A stretch of 19,490 nucleotides of DNA from Oscillospiraceae bacterium (lineage in GTDB: Bacteria; Bacillota; Clostridia; Oscillospirales; Oscillospiraceae): assembly GCA_028705905.1 (NCBI GenBank), contig JAQWCP010000008.1:1-19490 (forward strand), written 5' to 3'. Below, in pieces: positions 6,661 to 13,908 of this stretch (position 1 is the first letter of the stretch; each line of letters opens with the position of its first letter). The translations under genes and the position numbers were made by a program. The notes below the pieces were generated by a model. It worked only from the letters and a program-made list of their open reading frames with translations. It had not been told where the DNA came from and ran no database searches.

Positions 6661-6825
6661 ATGAAAGGAAAAAACATCCGGCGTTATCGTGGGCGAAGTT
6701 ACCGAAGTACGGACGCCAAACAACAGATTTTGAGGAAGGAGGCGCAAAAAAAAGCCAAGCACCCGATCAATCTGGCAAATTACTATGTCCCCTATATCAG
6801 GCCGAGCCGGCAGCGGGGTGCGTAA
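6661..6825 (+). CDS. Small basic protein, first gene of the cargo operon
   Basis: A 54-residue, strongly basic protein (KGKNIRRYRGRSYRS..., then QILRKEAQKKAKHP and YYVPYIRPSRQRGA). There are no cysteines, membrane segments or domains that I recognise. Start ATG at 6661 follows AAAGGTGG with 8 bases spacing; an upstream in-frame ATG at 6625 lacks a site. The gene ends one base before the next ATG (TAATATG). Its charge suggests nucleic-acid binding, but that is inference. Confidence 0.65.
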   Translation: MKGKNIRRYRGRSYRSTDAKQQILRKEAQKKAKHPINLANYYVPYIRPSRQRGA

Positions 6826-6826
6826 T

Positions 6827-7882
6827 ATGCCTACTGTACGGAGCGCATACAGCCCGCTTGTGCTAGTGGATACGGCGAATATTGAGGAAAAGGTTTGGCT
6901 AGAGTATCGCCGCCGAGGAATCGGGGGCAGCGACGCCGCAGCCGTCCTTGGTATCTCCCCCTTCGCCACGGCGCGGGACCTGTACTATGACAAACTGAAA
7001 ATTGTTTCCTACGAGGATCCGGAAAGCAACTGGGTTGCCAAAAAGATGGGGCATCTGCTGGAGGACCTGGTGGCGGAAATATTCCATGTAAAAACGGGAT
7101 ATCGCATCTATCAGATTAAAAAGATGTTTTACCACCCCATTTACACATGGATGCTTGCCGACATTGACTATTTCATCGAACTTCCAAATGGGGAAACGGC
7201 AATACTGGAGATCAAAACGACCAACTACAATGCCAAGGATCACTGGTGGCTTGATGGGAAAGAGATTGTTCCCGTTAATTACGAAGCGCAGGGGCGCCAC
7301 TATATGTGCGTGATGAATATAGACCATGTTTATTATTGCTGCCTTTACGGTAACAACGAAAACGAGGTTATCATCCGGCACATCGACCGCGATATGGATT
7401 ATGAAGCGGAACTGATTGCGTTGGAACAGAATTTCTGGCAGAACAACATTCTCAAACGAGTCCCGCCCCCCTACACGGAGGACGGCGATTTGGTGATTGA
7501 GAGTGTTCGTCAGCATTTTGGCACAGCCGATATCAACGCTTCCTCCATTGAACTCAGCGCCGGGCTTTCCTCCTGTGTGCTGCGCTTTCGCGAATTGCAG
7601 GCGCAAAAGTCTGTTTGCGATGCACAGTCCACACGACTCAAGGACGAAATGAAACGGATGCAGGGCCTGATTGTTGCGGAGATGGGCAGATGCTGTGAAG
7701 CATCCTGTTCAGCCAGTGGTACGCAATACATCATCACTTATAATCCGGTGAGAACGCCGGACATCAAAAAAGAAAAGCTAATACTTTTGCAAGCACAGCA
7801 CCCCGACATCTACAACGAGTATGTCACCATGTCGGAGAGCAGGCGCTTCTATGTCAAAAAACAGCGAGAGGAGGCGGCGTAG
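6827..7882 (+). CDS. YqaJ-like viral recombinase / lambda-exonuclease-family nuclease
   Basis: A 351-residue protein of the YqaJ family (PD-(D/E)xK fold), which digests one strand of duplex DNA to expose single strands for annealing. Visible motifs: RRRGIGGSDAAAVLG (~27-41), an acidic helix GHLLEDLVAEIFH, MLADIDYF (Asp112, Asp114), ILEIKTT (Glu128, Lys130) and YEAQGRHYM. This is the usual order of catalytic residues. The C-terminal third (helical, with an ELQAQKSVCDAQ... segment) is also seen in phage-type YqaJ proteins. Start ATG at 6827 is preferred over 6785, which would overlap the previous gene by 41 bases. The operon places it before a RecD2 helicase and a possible annealing protein, as in phage recombination cassettes. 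Confidence 0.9.
   Translation: MPTVRSAYSPLVLVDTANIEEKVWLEYRRRGIGGSDAAAVLGISPFATARDLYYDKLKIVSYEDPESNWVAKKMGHLLEDLVAEIFHVKTGYRIYQIKKMFYHPIYTWMLADIDYFIELPNGETAILEIKTTNYNAKDHWWLDGKEIVPVNYEAQGRHYMCVMNIDHVYYCCLYGNNENEVIIRHIDRDMDYEAELIALEQNFWQNNILKRVPPPYTEDGDLVIESVRQHFGTADINASSIELSAGLSSCVLRFRELQAQKSVCDAQSTRLKDEMKRMQGLIVAEMGRCCEASCSASGTQYIITYNPVRTPDIKKEKLILLQAQHPDIYNEYVTMSESRRFYVKKQREEAA
7867..7874 (+). promoter_or_regulatory. Ribosome binding site deciding a TTG start of the helicase gene
   Basis: AGAGGAGG lies nine bases before TTG at 7884, within the end of the nuclease gene. The alternative ATG at 7851 has only a distant, weak GGAG. Confidence 0.55.
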
Positions 7883-7883
7883 A

Positions 7884-10160
7884 TTGTCCTATACAGGCGT
7901 CTATGACAAGACCATTTTTTTTAATCCCGCCAATAAGTACAGTGTTATCAGCGTAAAGACGACAGATCGCAGCGTACCCGAAAAAGCGCGGGACGCCTAC
8001 CGTCACCGGGATCGGATGATCCGGTTTTGTGCAGTGGGATATGATCTGCCCCGCACCGACCAGGTCAGCATGATTCTGGACGGTGAATGGTTGGACGGAA
8101 AAAACGGCTGTCAGCTCCATGTCACTCAATGCGAGGAAGTCGTACCCCAAACCAAGGAGGGCGTACAGGGCTATCTTGCGTCCAAGCTTATTAAAGGCGT
8201 GGGTGAAAAGACTGCGGCAATGATTGTCGGCCGTTTCGGAGCCGATGCGTTGCGCGTGCTTGAAAAAGAGCCGGAGCGGTTGCTGGAAATCAAAGGTATC
8301 ACGGAAGGTAAGTTGGCGGATATCCAGGCATCCTATGCAGAAAGTACTGCTCTGCGGGATCTGATGATCCTGCTGTCGCCTTTCAAAATAACACCGGTGG
8401 CAGCGACCAAAATCTATGAGCATTTCGGAGCGCGGAGCGTGGAAATCCTGCGGGATAATCCGTTTGAGCTCTGCCAGATGTCCGGCTTCGGCTTTTTGCG
8501 TGTGGACGCTATCGTACTGAAAAACGGTTGTTCCCTGAATGCTCCCATGCGCATCCAAGGTGCGGTTTACGCTGCGCTGGACAAGCAGCGGGAAGACAAC
8601 GGGCATCTGTTTCTAACCGACGAGGAACTTTTGAAGGCCGCGATGGGACTGCTCAATAAGAACCTCCCATTGCCCCAAATGAAAGTGAAATCAACGGAGG
8701 TAGCGCCGGTCATAGAGGATATGCTTCTGCATGGCAGAATCACCTGCAGCAACGGAAATTATTACCCGGTTCGCTGTTTTGCGCAGGAGGACGAAACAGC
8801 GCTCCAAATTGCAAAAATTATTTCGGCACCTTCCCAGCAGACGGATATCCGCCGGACACTGGAAACGGTACGGGCAAAGCTCGGAGTGGAGCTGTCGCAA
8901 CGGCAGACCGAAGCTGTTTATATGGCCTTTCGGCATAACCTGTCCATCATCACAGGCTCTCCCGGCACAGGAAAAACCACCGTCCTAAAGGCGGTGATCG
9001 AGGTGTTTCGGGCGCTCAGGCCGGACGGCAAGATCCTTTTGGCTGCACCGACCGGACGCGCAAGCCGCCGCATGGCGGAGAGCACTGGAATCACCGATGC
9101 AAAAACTCTGCACAGCGCATTGGGGCTGTTGGGCGAAGACGGTGCGTTTCAGAAAGATCAGAAAGACAAACCGATAGATGCGGCGCTTATCATCGTTGAC
9201 GAAATGTCCATGATGGACATGTGGCTTGCACGGCAATTTTTCACACGCATCGGTGCGGATTCAAAGGTAGTACTGGTCGGTGACGCCGATCAGCTGCAAA
9301 GTGTAGGCGCCGGAGATGTTTTCCGTGAGTTGATTGGTTGTGGATTGATACCCGTTACCATCCTCAACGAGATCTTCCGGCAAAAACAGGACAGCCTTAT
9401 CGCCTACAATGCGCAGAAGATCAATACCGACGATACTGATTTTTATTACGGTAATGATTTCTCTGTGCGCAAATGTAAAACGCAGGAGGAAGCCGCCGAG
9501 CACATCAAAAGCCTCTATTTTATGTGCGTCCAAGAGTATGGATTGGAACGGGTGCAGATTCTATCCCCCTTCCGTTCCACCGGCGCTGCCTCTGTGGAAC
9601 AGCTTAATGAGGTCATCCGGGAAACGATCAATCCGCCGGGCGATGATACCATCGACCTAAAAGTGGGTGGTGTCTACTTCCGTAATGGCGATAAGATCAT
9701 GCAGAACAAAAACAACGCCAAGGCGTCCAACGGCGACATCGGCTTTATCCGGCAGATTGCGCGCGATGAGAAAAACGAGATCAAAATCCTTCTTCGCTTT
9801 TTCCCAGACCGCGAAGTCGAATACAGGATGGCCGATATGGAGCATATTGAACTGGCCTACGCCACAACGGTCCATAAGGCGCAGGGCTCGGAATTTGATG
9901 TAGTGATCTTCCCCATCATCAAGAGCCACGCCATGATGCTGACGCGCAGCCTGGTCTACACGGCGATTACAAGAGCAAAGTGTAAGGTCATTCTTGTCGG
10001 CCAGCTTGGAATGCTTTTTATGGCCGTTCACAAAAATGACACAGGAAAACGAAACACGATGCTTGGAAAACGCATTGGCCTCTATGTCAAAGCATTTTCC
10101 ACCTCTAAACGAGTAAGCGGCACAGTAGAAGAACTGGAGCAACTGAAAAAAATCAGTTAA
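7884..10160 (+). CDS. recD2: RecD2-like (SF1) ATP-dependent DNA helicase
   Basis: A helicase of about 758 residues, the usual RecD2 length. The N-terminal half has the OB-like region and helix-hairpin-helix repeats (LIKGVGEKTAAMIV, LLEIKGITEGKL). The motor follows: Walker A GSPGTGKTT (Gly358-Thr366, Lys364), motif Ia APTGRASRRM, Walker B IIVDEMSMMD (Asp439-Glu440), LVGDADQLQSVGAG, ILNEIFRQ, TVHKAQGSEFD and VYTAITRAK (Arg697). RecD2 enzymes unwind DNA 5' to 3' without RecBC. I place the start at TTG 7884 from the AGAGGAGG site. An ATG at 7851 overlapping the nuclease gene by 32 bases is the alternative and would add MSKNSERRRRR. Being element-borne, it probably duplicates a chromosomal gene; I infer use in element replication or recombination. 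Confidence 0.93.
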   Translation: MSYTGVYDKTIFFNPANKYSVISVKTTDRSVPEKARDAYRHRDRMIRFCAVGYDLPRTDQVSMILDGEWLDGKNGCQLHVTQCEEVVPQTKEGVQGYLASKLIKGVGEKTAAMIVGRFGADALRVLEKEPERLLEIKGITEGKLADIQASYAESTALRDLMILLSPFKITPVAATKIYEHFGARSVEILRDNPFELCQMSGFGFLRVDAIVLKNGCSLNAPMRIQGAVYAALDKQREDNGHLFLTDEELLKAAMGLLNKNLPLPQMKVKSTEVAPVIEDMLLHGRITCSNGNYYPVRCFAQEDETALQIAKIISAPSQQTDIRRTLETVRAKLGVELSQRQTEAVYMAFRHNLSIITGSPGTGKTTVLKAVIEVFRALRPDGKILLAAPTGRASRRMAESTGITDAKTLHSALGLLGEDGAFQKDQKDKPIDAALIIVDEMSMMDMWLARQFFTRIGADSKVVLVGDADQLQSVGAGDVFRELIGCGLIPVTILNEIFRQKQDSLIAYNAQKINTDDTDFYYGNDFSVRKCKTQEEAAEHIKSLYFMCVQEYGLERVQILSPFRSTGAASVEQLNEVIRETINPPGDDTIDLKVGGVYFRNGDKIMQNKNNAKASNGDIGFIRQIARDEKNEIKILLRFFPDREVEYRMADMEHIELAYATTVHKAQGSEFDVVIFPIIKSHAMMLTRSLVYTAITRAKCKVILVGQLGMLFMAVHKNDTGKRNTMLGKRIGLYVKAFSTSKRVSGTVEELEQLKKIS

Positions 10161-10162
10161 AA

Positions 10163-10210
10163 ACGAGAGACAGGTGTTAAATTTTGCACCCAAATCTCGT
10201 GTTTATTATT
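10163..10210 (+). terminator. Weak stem-loop in the gap after the helicase gene
   Basis: ACGAGA (10163-10168) pairs with TCTCGT (10195-10200), with an inner GGTG/CACC stem, followed by GTTTATTATT. The T-rich tail is imperfect, so it may reduce but not end transcription, or protect an mRNA end. Confidence 0.4.
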
Positions 10211-10227
10211 AGAAGGGAGAAATGATC

Positions 10228-11214
10228 ATGAATGCAAAAGCAAACCCCACGATGTACGAGGCAGTTCCCGTTGTTTCCGAGCTAAACAAGGTACCCGGCT
10301 TCAACCCCCTCAAGTTTTTGAGGAAGACGGCTGACGGACCCAAGCTGGACCTCAAGTATAAGAAGCTATGGTTTCGGCTGAAATATCCCGCTGGCAGAAC
10401 GAGGTTGACGCCGCTGCGCATTACCGAGCAGCTCGCCATCATCGAGGCCAAGGTCTATTTTGACAAAAATGACGACCAGCCGGTGGGCAGTTTCATTTCC
10501 ACCAAAAAGATGGAGAGCACGCCGGGTGGCCTGTATGTCGAAGCGGCACAGCACGATGCCCTGGATGAAGCGCTGAGTTCCGCCGGTTTTGGCGTGCAGT
10601 TTGTTTCCGCAGAGCCCGGCGCGCCTGTTCAGCAGGCACGCCCCGCTCCCACCGTGGATGCCGGTGTTAAAGCATCCGCAGAACCGATCCGGCAGACGGA
10701 AACGATTGCAACAACCACGGAAACGCTGCAGGCGGAAGAACACATGGAACCCGCAAAAGCGGAGCTGGTTTCTACCATGCAGGTTGAGCCGGTTGTCTCA
10801 CCCGCGGAGCCTACGGTCGCGATCCATGAAAATGAGACCCCTGCTGTACAGCAGGAGGCTTCGGCGCAAGAGAATATTACGGCAGCGAAGTACACCGCCC
10901 CCGCCGTATTGGAGAATTTTGCGGCAGAGCCGGAGGCAGCGGCCGAAGTGGAAGCAACGGCAGCAGCTACCGAAACCGGCGCTTCATACACAGCGGATAT
11001 GCCGGTCGACGAAATTTGCGCGCTGATGACCATTGAGGAAGCGGGCAATATCATTGTGCCGGTGGGCACATGCAAGGGCTGGACGCTCTCTCAGGTGTCC
11101 GAGCGCCGCCCCGCAAGCCTGAAATGGTATCTCAACGGCTATGCCGGCGAGGACAACACCCTTCGAGCGGGCGCCAGACTGCTGCTTGAGGCGACGATGG
11201 AAAAAGCAAGCTGA
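10228..11214 (+). CDS. Putative recombination mediator: Rad52-like N-terminal region, Ala/Glu-rich linker, ExoX-C-like tail
   Basis: A 328-residue protein in three parts. Residues ~1-115 form a compact domain (LDLKYKKLWFRLKYP..., ITEQLAIIEAKVYFD, then YVEAAQHDALDEALSSAGFG). Its pattern of WFR..P.G, an A.V.F strand and an A...AL...GFG helix resembles Rad52/Sak-type single-strand annealing proteins. Residues ~120-255 are a low-complexity Ala/Glu/Pro/Thr linker. Residues ~258-328 carry VPVGTCKGWTLSQVSERRP then LKWYLNG, similar to the exonuclease X C-terminal domain (GK.KG.TL.E......YL.W). Start ATG at 10228 is eight bases after GGGAG; an ATG at 10222 is too close. Proteins with this N-terminus are, from memory, common in clostridial elements beside YqaJ. 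The annealing role is inference. Confidence 0.7.
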   Translation: MNAKANPTMYEAVPVVSELNKVPGFNPLKFLRKTADGPKLDLKYKKLWFRLKYPAGRTRLTPLRITEQLAIIEAKVYFDKNDDQPVGSFISTKKMESTPGGLYVEAAQHDALDEALSSAGFGVQFVSAEPGAPVQQARPAPTVDAGVKASAEPIRQTETIATTTETLQAEEHMEPAKAELVSTMQVEPVVSPAEPTVAIHENETPAVQQEASAQENITAAKYTAPAVLENFAAEPEAAAEVEATAAATETGASYTADMPVDEICALMTIEEAGNIIVPVGTCKGWTLSQVSERRPASLKWYLNGYAGEDNTLRAGARLLLEATMEKAS

Positions 11215-11253
11215 GTACAGTTTGCGTAAACGCTTGAAGGAGGAGGTGCTGAT

Positions 11254-12951
11254 ATGGGGAATTCGCAGGATTTCCCGTTTGGCATTATGGATGTTGCCGA
11301 ATTGCTTCATCTGCGGATCAGGCGGCGGCAAGCGAACGGCGTCTATGTGGATTGCCCTTTTTGCGGCGATAAGCGCGGAAAGATGAGCCTGAACTCCGCC
11401 ATCAATGCCTGGCGCTGCAACTATTGCGGTGAGCACGGCGGTATGCTGGCGTTGTATGCGCGGGTATATCAAATCAGCAATTCAGACGCCTATCGGGAAA
11501 TCTGCGAGGAATTGCAAACAGGGATGTCGGCGCCGGATTATGTTGTTCCGCAGCGACAGGAAGTTCCAGAAGCAAAGCAGTCCGCATTAGCAAGCATACA
11601 GGAGATTCATCAGACGCTTTCCATGCTTTTGGGGATGCTTACGCTTTCGGAGAAGCACAGGAAACACCTGCGTGAAAAGCGCGGCCTTTCCGACGAGCAG
11701 ATCGATGGGCTGGGGTACAAAAGTACCCCGCCCTTCTATCTGTGTCGGTCGTTGACCGAACGGTTGATTGGGCAGGGCTGCAAAGTAGCGGGTGTTCCCG
11801 GCTTTTACTTGGGCAAGGACGACAAGTGGACGGTCAATTTCAACACCATCACGGCCGGTATTATCATTCCGGCCCGCGGTATTGACAGGATGGTGCGTGG
11901 AGCGCAGATCCGTCTGGATATTCCCATCAAGGACAAGGACGCCCCGCCAGACAAGGATGGCACAAAGTATCTGTGGCTCGCATCCTCCAACAAAAATCTG
12001 GGCGTGACTTCGGGAAGCCCCATTCATTTTGTGGGCGATCCGTTTGCCCGGGCGATCTATGTAACGGAAGGGCTTTTGAAGGCGGATATTGCCCACCATC
12101 TGATGGATCGTTCCTTCATTGCCATTGCGGGCGCCAATAATGTGAGCAAGTTGGAGCCGCTTTTCGCGCTGTTGGCGCAAAACGGCACAGAGCTCATTGT
12201 CGAAGCGCAGGATATGGATAAGTACCGCAATGAGATGGTAGATAAGGGCGCGTCAAAAGTCTATTTGATGGCGCGTCAAAACGGGCTGGAGTGCAGGCGC
12301 TTGACCTGGGACCCAAACTATAAAGGAATCGACGATTGGCAGCTCGCTTTGCGGAAAAAGCAAATGGAAAAGGAGAATCGTAAAACGAATTTCAAAGATC
12401 GTTATTTATGCGGCCTGTGCGATTTCGGCGAGTTGTCCGATTGCATCGCCGCATGGCATGAAAAACCGGAGGATGGCGTTGGACTCATTCAGTATTTGGG
12501 CCTGACCGAACAGGAATACGGCGCATGGTTGCGGGATGGAAATGATGTCTCACTCCGAGCTGCGCTGGATACACAGCGCGATCAGCAGCGTTTTCGCATC
12601 TATCAGTTGGATTTTTCTGAGGGTAAAAGCACAAAGCCGTTTGCCTTCAGTGGAATCGATGCGCTCCGCAAAGCCGGCTATGAGCAGCCGCCCGCCGCAG
12701 AGTACCGTATGGTTTACGATGGCGAGCAGTTCTGCGCCACAGTACATGATGAAACGAAGCGGCTGAAGCTGATTTCTAAACGGTACAGCGGGGATTTACC
12801 GAAAGGCTATCCAGGTCGCAGCGTATCGCCGTCCAATGTGATTGAGCTATATGATGATGAAACTCGCAGATACTTCTACTGCGATGAGGACGGCAGCTTT
12901 TGCCCGGTGAAGTTTTCACCGATACTGGCAAAGCCTCTCCGGCAAAATTAA
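11254..12951 (+). CDS. Primase-like protein: CHC2-type zinc finger, Toprim/DUF3854-like domain, YodL-like C-terminus
   Basis: A 565-residue protein. The N-terminus has a four-cysteine CHC2-type finger, CPFCGDKRG...WRCNYCGEHGG (Cys34, 37, 55, 58), as in DnaG primases that scan template DNA. The centre looks like a DUF3854/Toprim domain: IYVTEGLLKADIAHHL (Glu272) and EAQDMDKYRN (Asp320, Asp322) give the Glu...DxD metal-binding pattern. After residue ~385 comes a segment often found in clostridial element proteins (GLIQYLGLTEQEYGAWL), then a YodL-like region (FRIYQLDF, GIDALRKAG, YPGRSVSPSNVIELYDD, YFYCDEDGSF). Start ATG at 11254 follows AGGAGGAGG at 7 bases. It probably primes replication of the element; the role of the C-terminal parts is unknown. 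No primase polymerase domain outside the Toprim part is evident. Confidence 0.85.
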   Translation: MGNSQDFPFGIMDVAELLHLRIRRRQANGVYVDCPFCGDKRGKMSLNSAINAWRCNYCGEHGGMLALYARVYQISNSDAYREICEELQTGMSAPDYVVPQRQEVPEAKQSALASIQEIHQTLSMLLGMLTLSEKHRKHLREKRGLSDEQIDGLGYKSTPPFYLCRSLTERLIGQGCKVAGVPGFYLGKDDKWTVNFNTITAGIIIPARGIDRMVRGAQIRLDIPIKDKDAPPDKDGTKYLWLASSNKNLGVTSGSPIHFVGDPFARAIYVTEGLLKADIAHHLMDRSFIAIAGANNVSKLEPLFALLAQNGTELIVEAQDMDKYRNEMVDKGASKVYLMARQNGLECRRLTWDPNYKGIDDWQLALRKKQMEKENRKTNFKDRYLCGLCDFGELSDCIAAWHEKPEDGVGLIQYLGLTEQEYGAWLRDGNDVSLRAALDTQRDQQRFRIYQLDFSEGKSTKPFAFSGIDALRKAGYEQPPAAEYRMVYDGEQFCATVHDETKRLKLISKRYSGDLPKGYPGRSVSPSNVIELYDDETRRYFYCDEDGSFCPVKFSPILAKPLRQN

Positions 12952-12994
12952 GAGAATATGGGGCTCGGCAATCGCCGCCGCCCGACACAAAAAC

Positions 12995-13043
12995 AATGGC
13001 ATGGTACAAGAGGTAATTCCTTTGCACCGTGCCATTTTATTTT
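12995..13043 (+). terminator. Hairpin with T-rich tail before the PcfK-like gene
   Basis: AATGGCATGGT (12995-13005) pairs with ACCGTGCCATT (13026-13036) through 11 pairs with one G-U. The interior can pair further (CAAGAGG/CCTTTG). TTATTTT follows. It fits a terminator or attenuator in the 108-base gap, suggesting the downstream genes are expressed at a different level or have their own promoter. Confidence 0.6.
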
Positions 13044-13059
13044 GAAAGGAGATCAAACA

Positions 13060-13908
13060 ATGGGAGTTTTTTCGGAAATGGCAATCAGCAATACCTCTAC
13101 AACAGAAGTAGTCGGACAGTCTGCCGCACAGCAACGCGATGACGCCCGCCAACAAGCTGAGGAGGATGCGGCAAAAAAAGTGTTGTCACAGCTCTCCGAC
13201 ACCGCTGATGAGGATGAAGAGCCTGATGAATCCACTGCCCCTCAAACCGCAAAAGAAACTGCGGCGGAGAAAAAAGCCGCCGATGACAAAAAGCGGGCGG
13301 AGCATGAGGTCGCCGAGGCAAAGCGGAAAGCGGAATGGGAAGAAAAAAAGCGTATTCGCGAAGAAGCCGAGCAGGCCGCGTGGGAAAACGCCGTTGCGAT
13401 GGACGATGATACGGTGATGTCCGCCTCCATGAAACGGGTCGGTGATGATGCGGAAAAGCTGACACGCCGGAATATGAAGCAGTGCGTTACAGAATACATC
13501 CAGACAAAATGTCTGGACGATGCCGCTTTTGCCCGGCAAGTCATGCATCCGCGTAAAAATATGATCAACTGCTTCCGATATATAAATCGTAAGGCAAGGG
13601 CTTTCGTTGAACAGGAAATGAAGGACAATGATGAAAAAACCATGAACGGCGTCTATGGCAGCGACATTCCGGACGATCTCTGCTACCAGTGGAGTGCGGA
13701 ATATTTTACGGATATGGACGCCGAAGAAGATAAGGAAAAAGAGGATAAATTCGTGCCCAAGTCCTATTCGGGGGCGTCGTCCTCCAGAGGAAAAAAGAAA
13801 GCCGAGAGCAAGAAAGCGGAGCCGCCTAAAGCGAAACCAATTGCGAAGGGAAAACCGGTTGATGAACAGATATCTATGCTGGATATTGTTCAGGAGGTGC
13901 CGGCATGA
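13060..13908 (+). CDS. PcfK-like protein
   Basis: A 282-residue, highly charged protein. Residues ~20-135 are an Ala/Glu/Lys-rich predicted coiled coil. A conserved core follows: TRRNMKQCVTEYIQTKC, FARQVMHPRKNMINCFRYI and DDLCYQWSAEYFTD, the pattern of the PcfK-like family named after a gene of the conjugative plasmid pCF10. The C-terminus has a Lys/Ser/Pro-rich tail ending DEQISMLDIVQEV. Start ATG at 13060 follows AAAGGAGA with eight bases spacing; the longer open frame from 12958 runs through the hairpin and lacks a site. It overlaps the next gene by four bases (ATGA). The molecular role of PcfK is not established. Confidence 0.85.
   Translation: MGVFSEMAISNTSTTEVVGQSAAQQRDDARQQAEEDAAKKVLSQLSDTADEDEEPDESTAPQTAKETAAEKKAADDKKRAEHEVAEAKRKAEWEEKKRIREEAEQAAWENAVAMDDDTVMSASMKRVGDDAEKLTRRNMKQCVTEYIQTKCLDDAAFARQVMHPRKNMINCFRYINRKARAFVEQEMKDNDEKTMNGVYGSDIPDDLCYQWSAEYFTDMDAEEDKEKEDKFVPKSYSGASSSRGKKKAESKKAEPPKAKPIAKGKPVDEQISMLDIVQEVPA

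Noticed and set aside
6899..7606. 235-residue minus-strand open frame
   Set aside because: It is the antisense shadow of the YqaJ-family nuclease, which has all catalytic motifs on the plus strand.
10589..11026. 145-residue Arg/Pro-rich plus-strand open frame
   Set aside because: It is a frame-shifted reading of the Ala/Glu-rich linker of the gene at 10228-11214.
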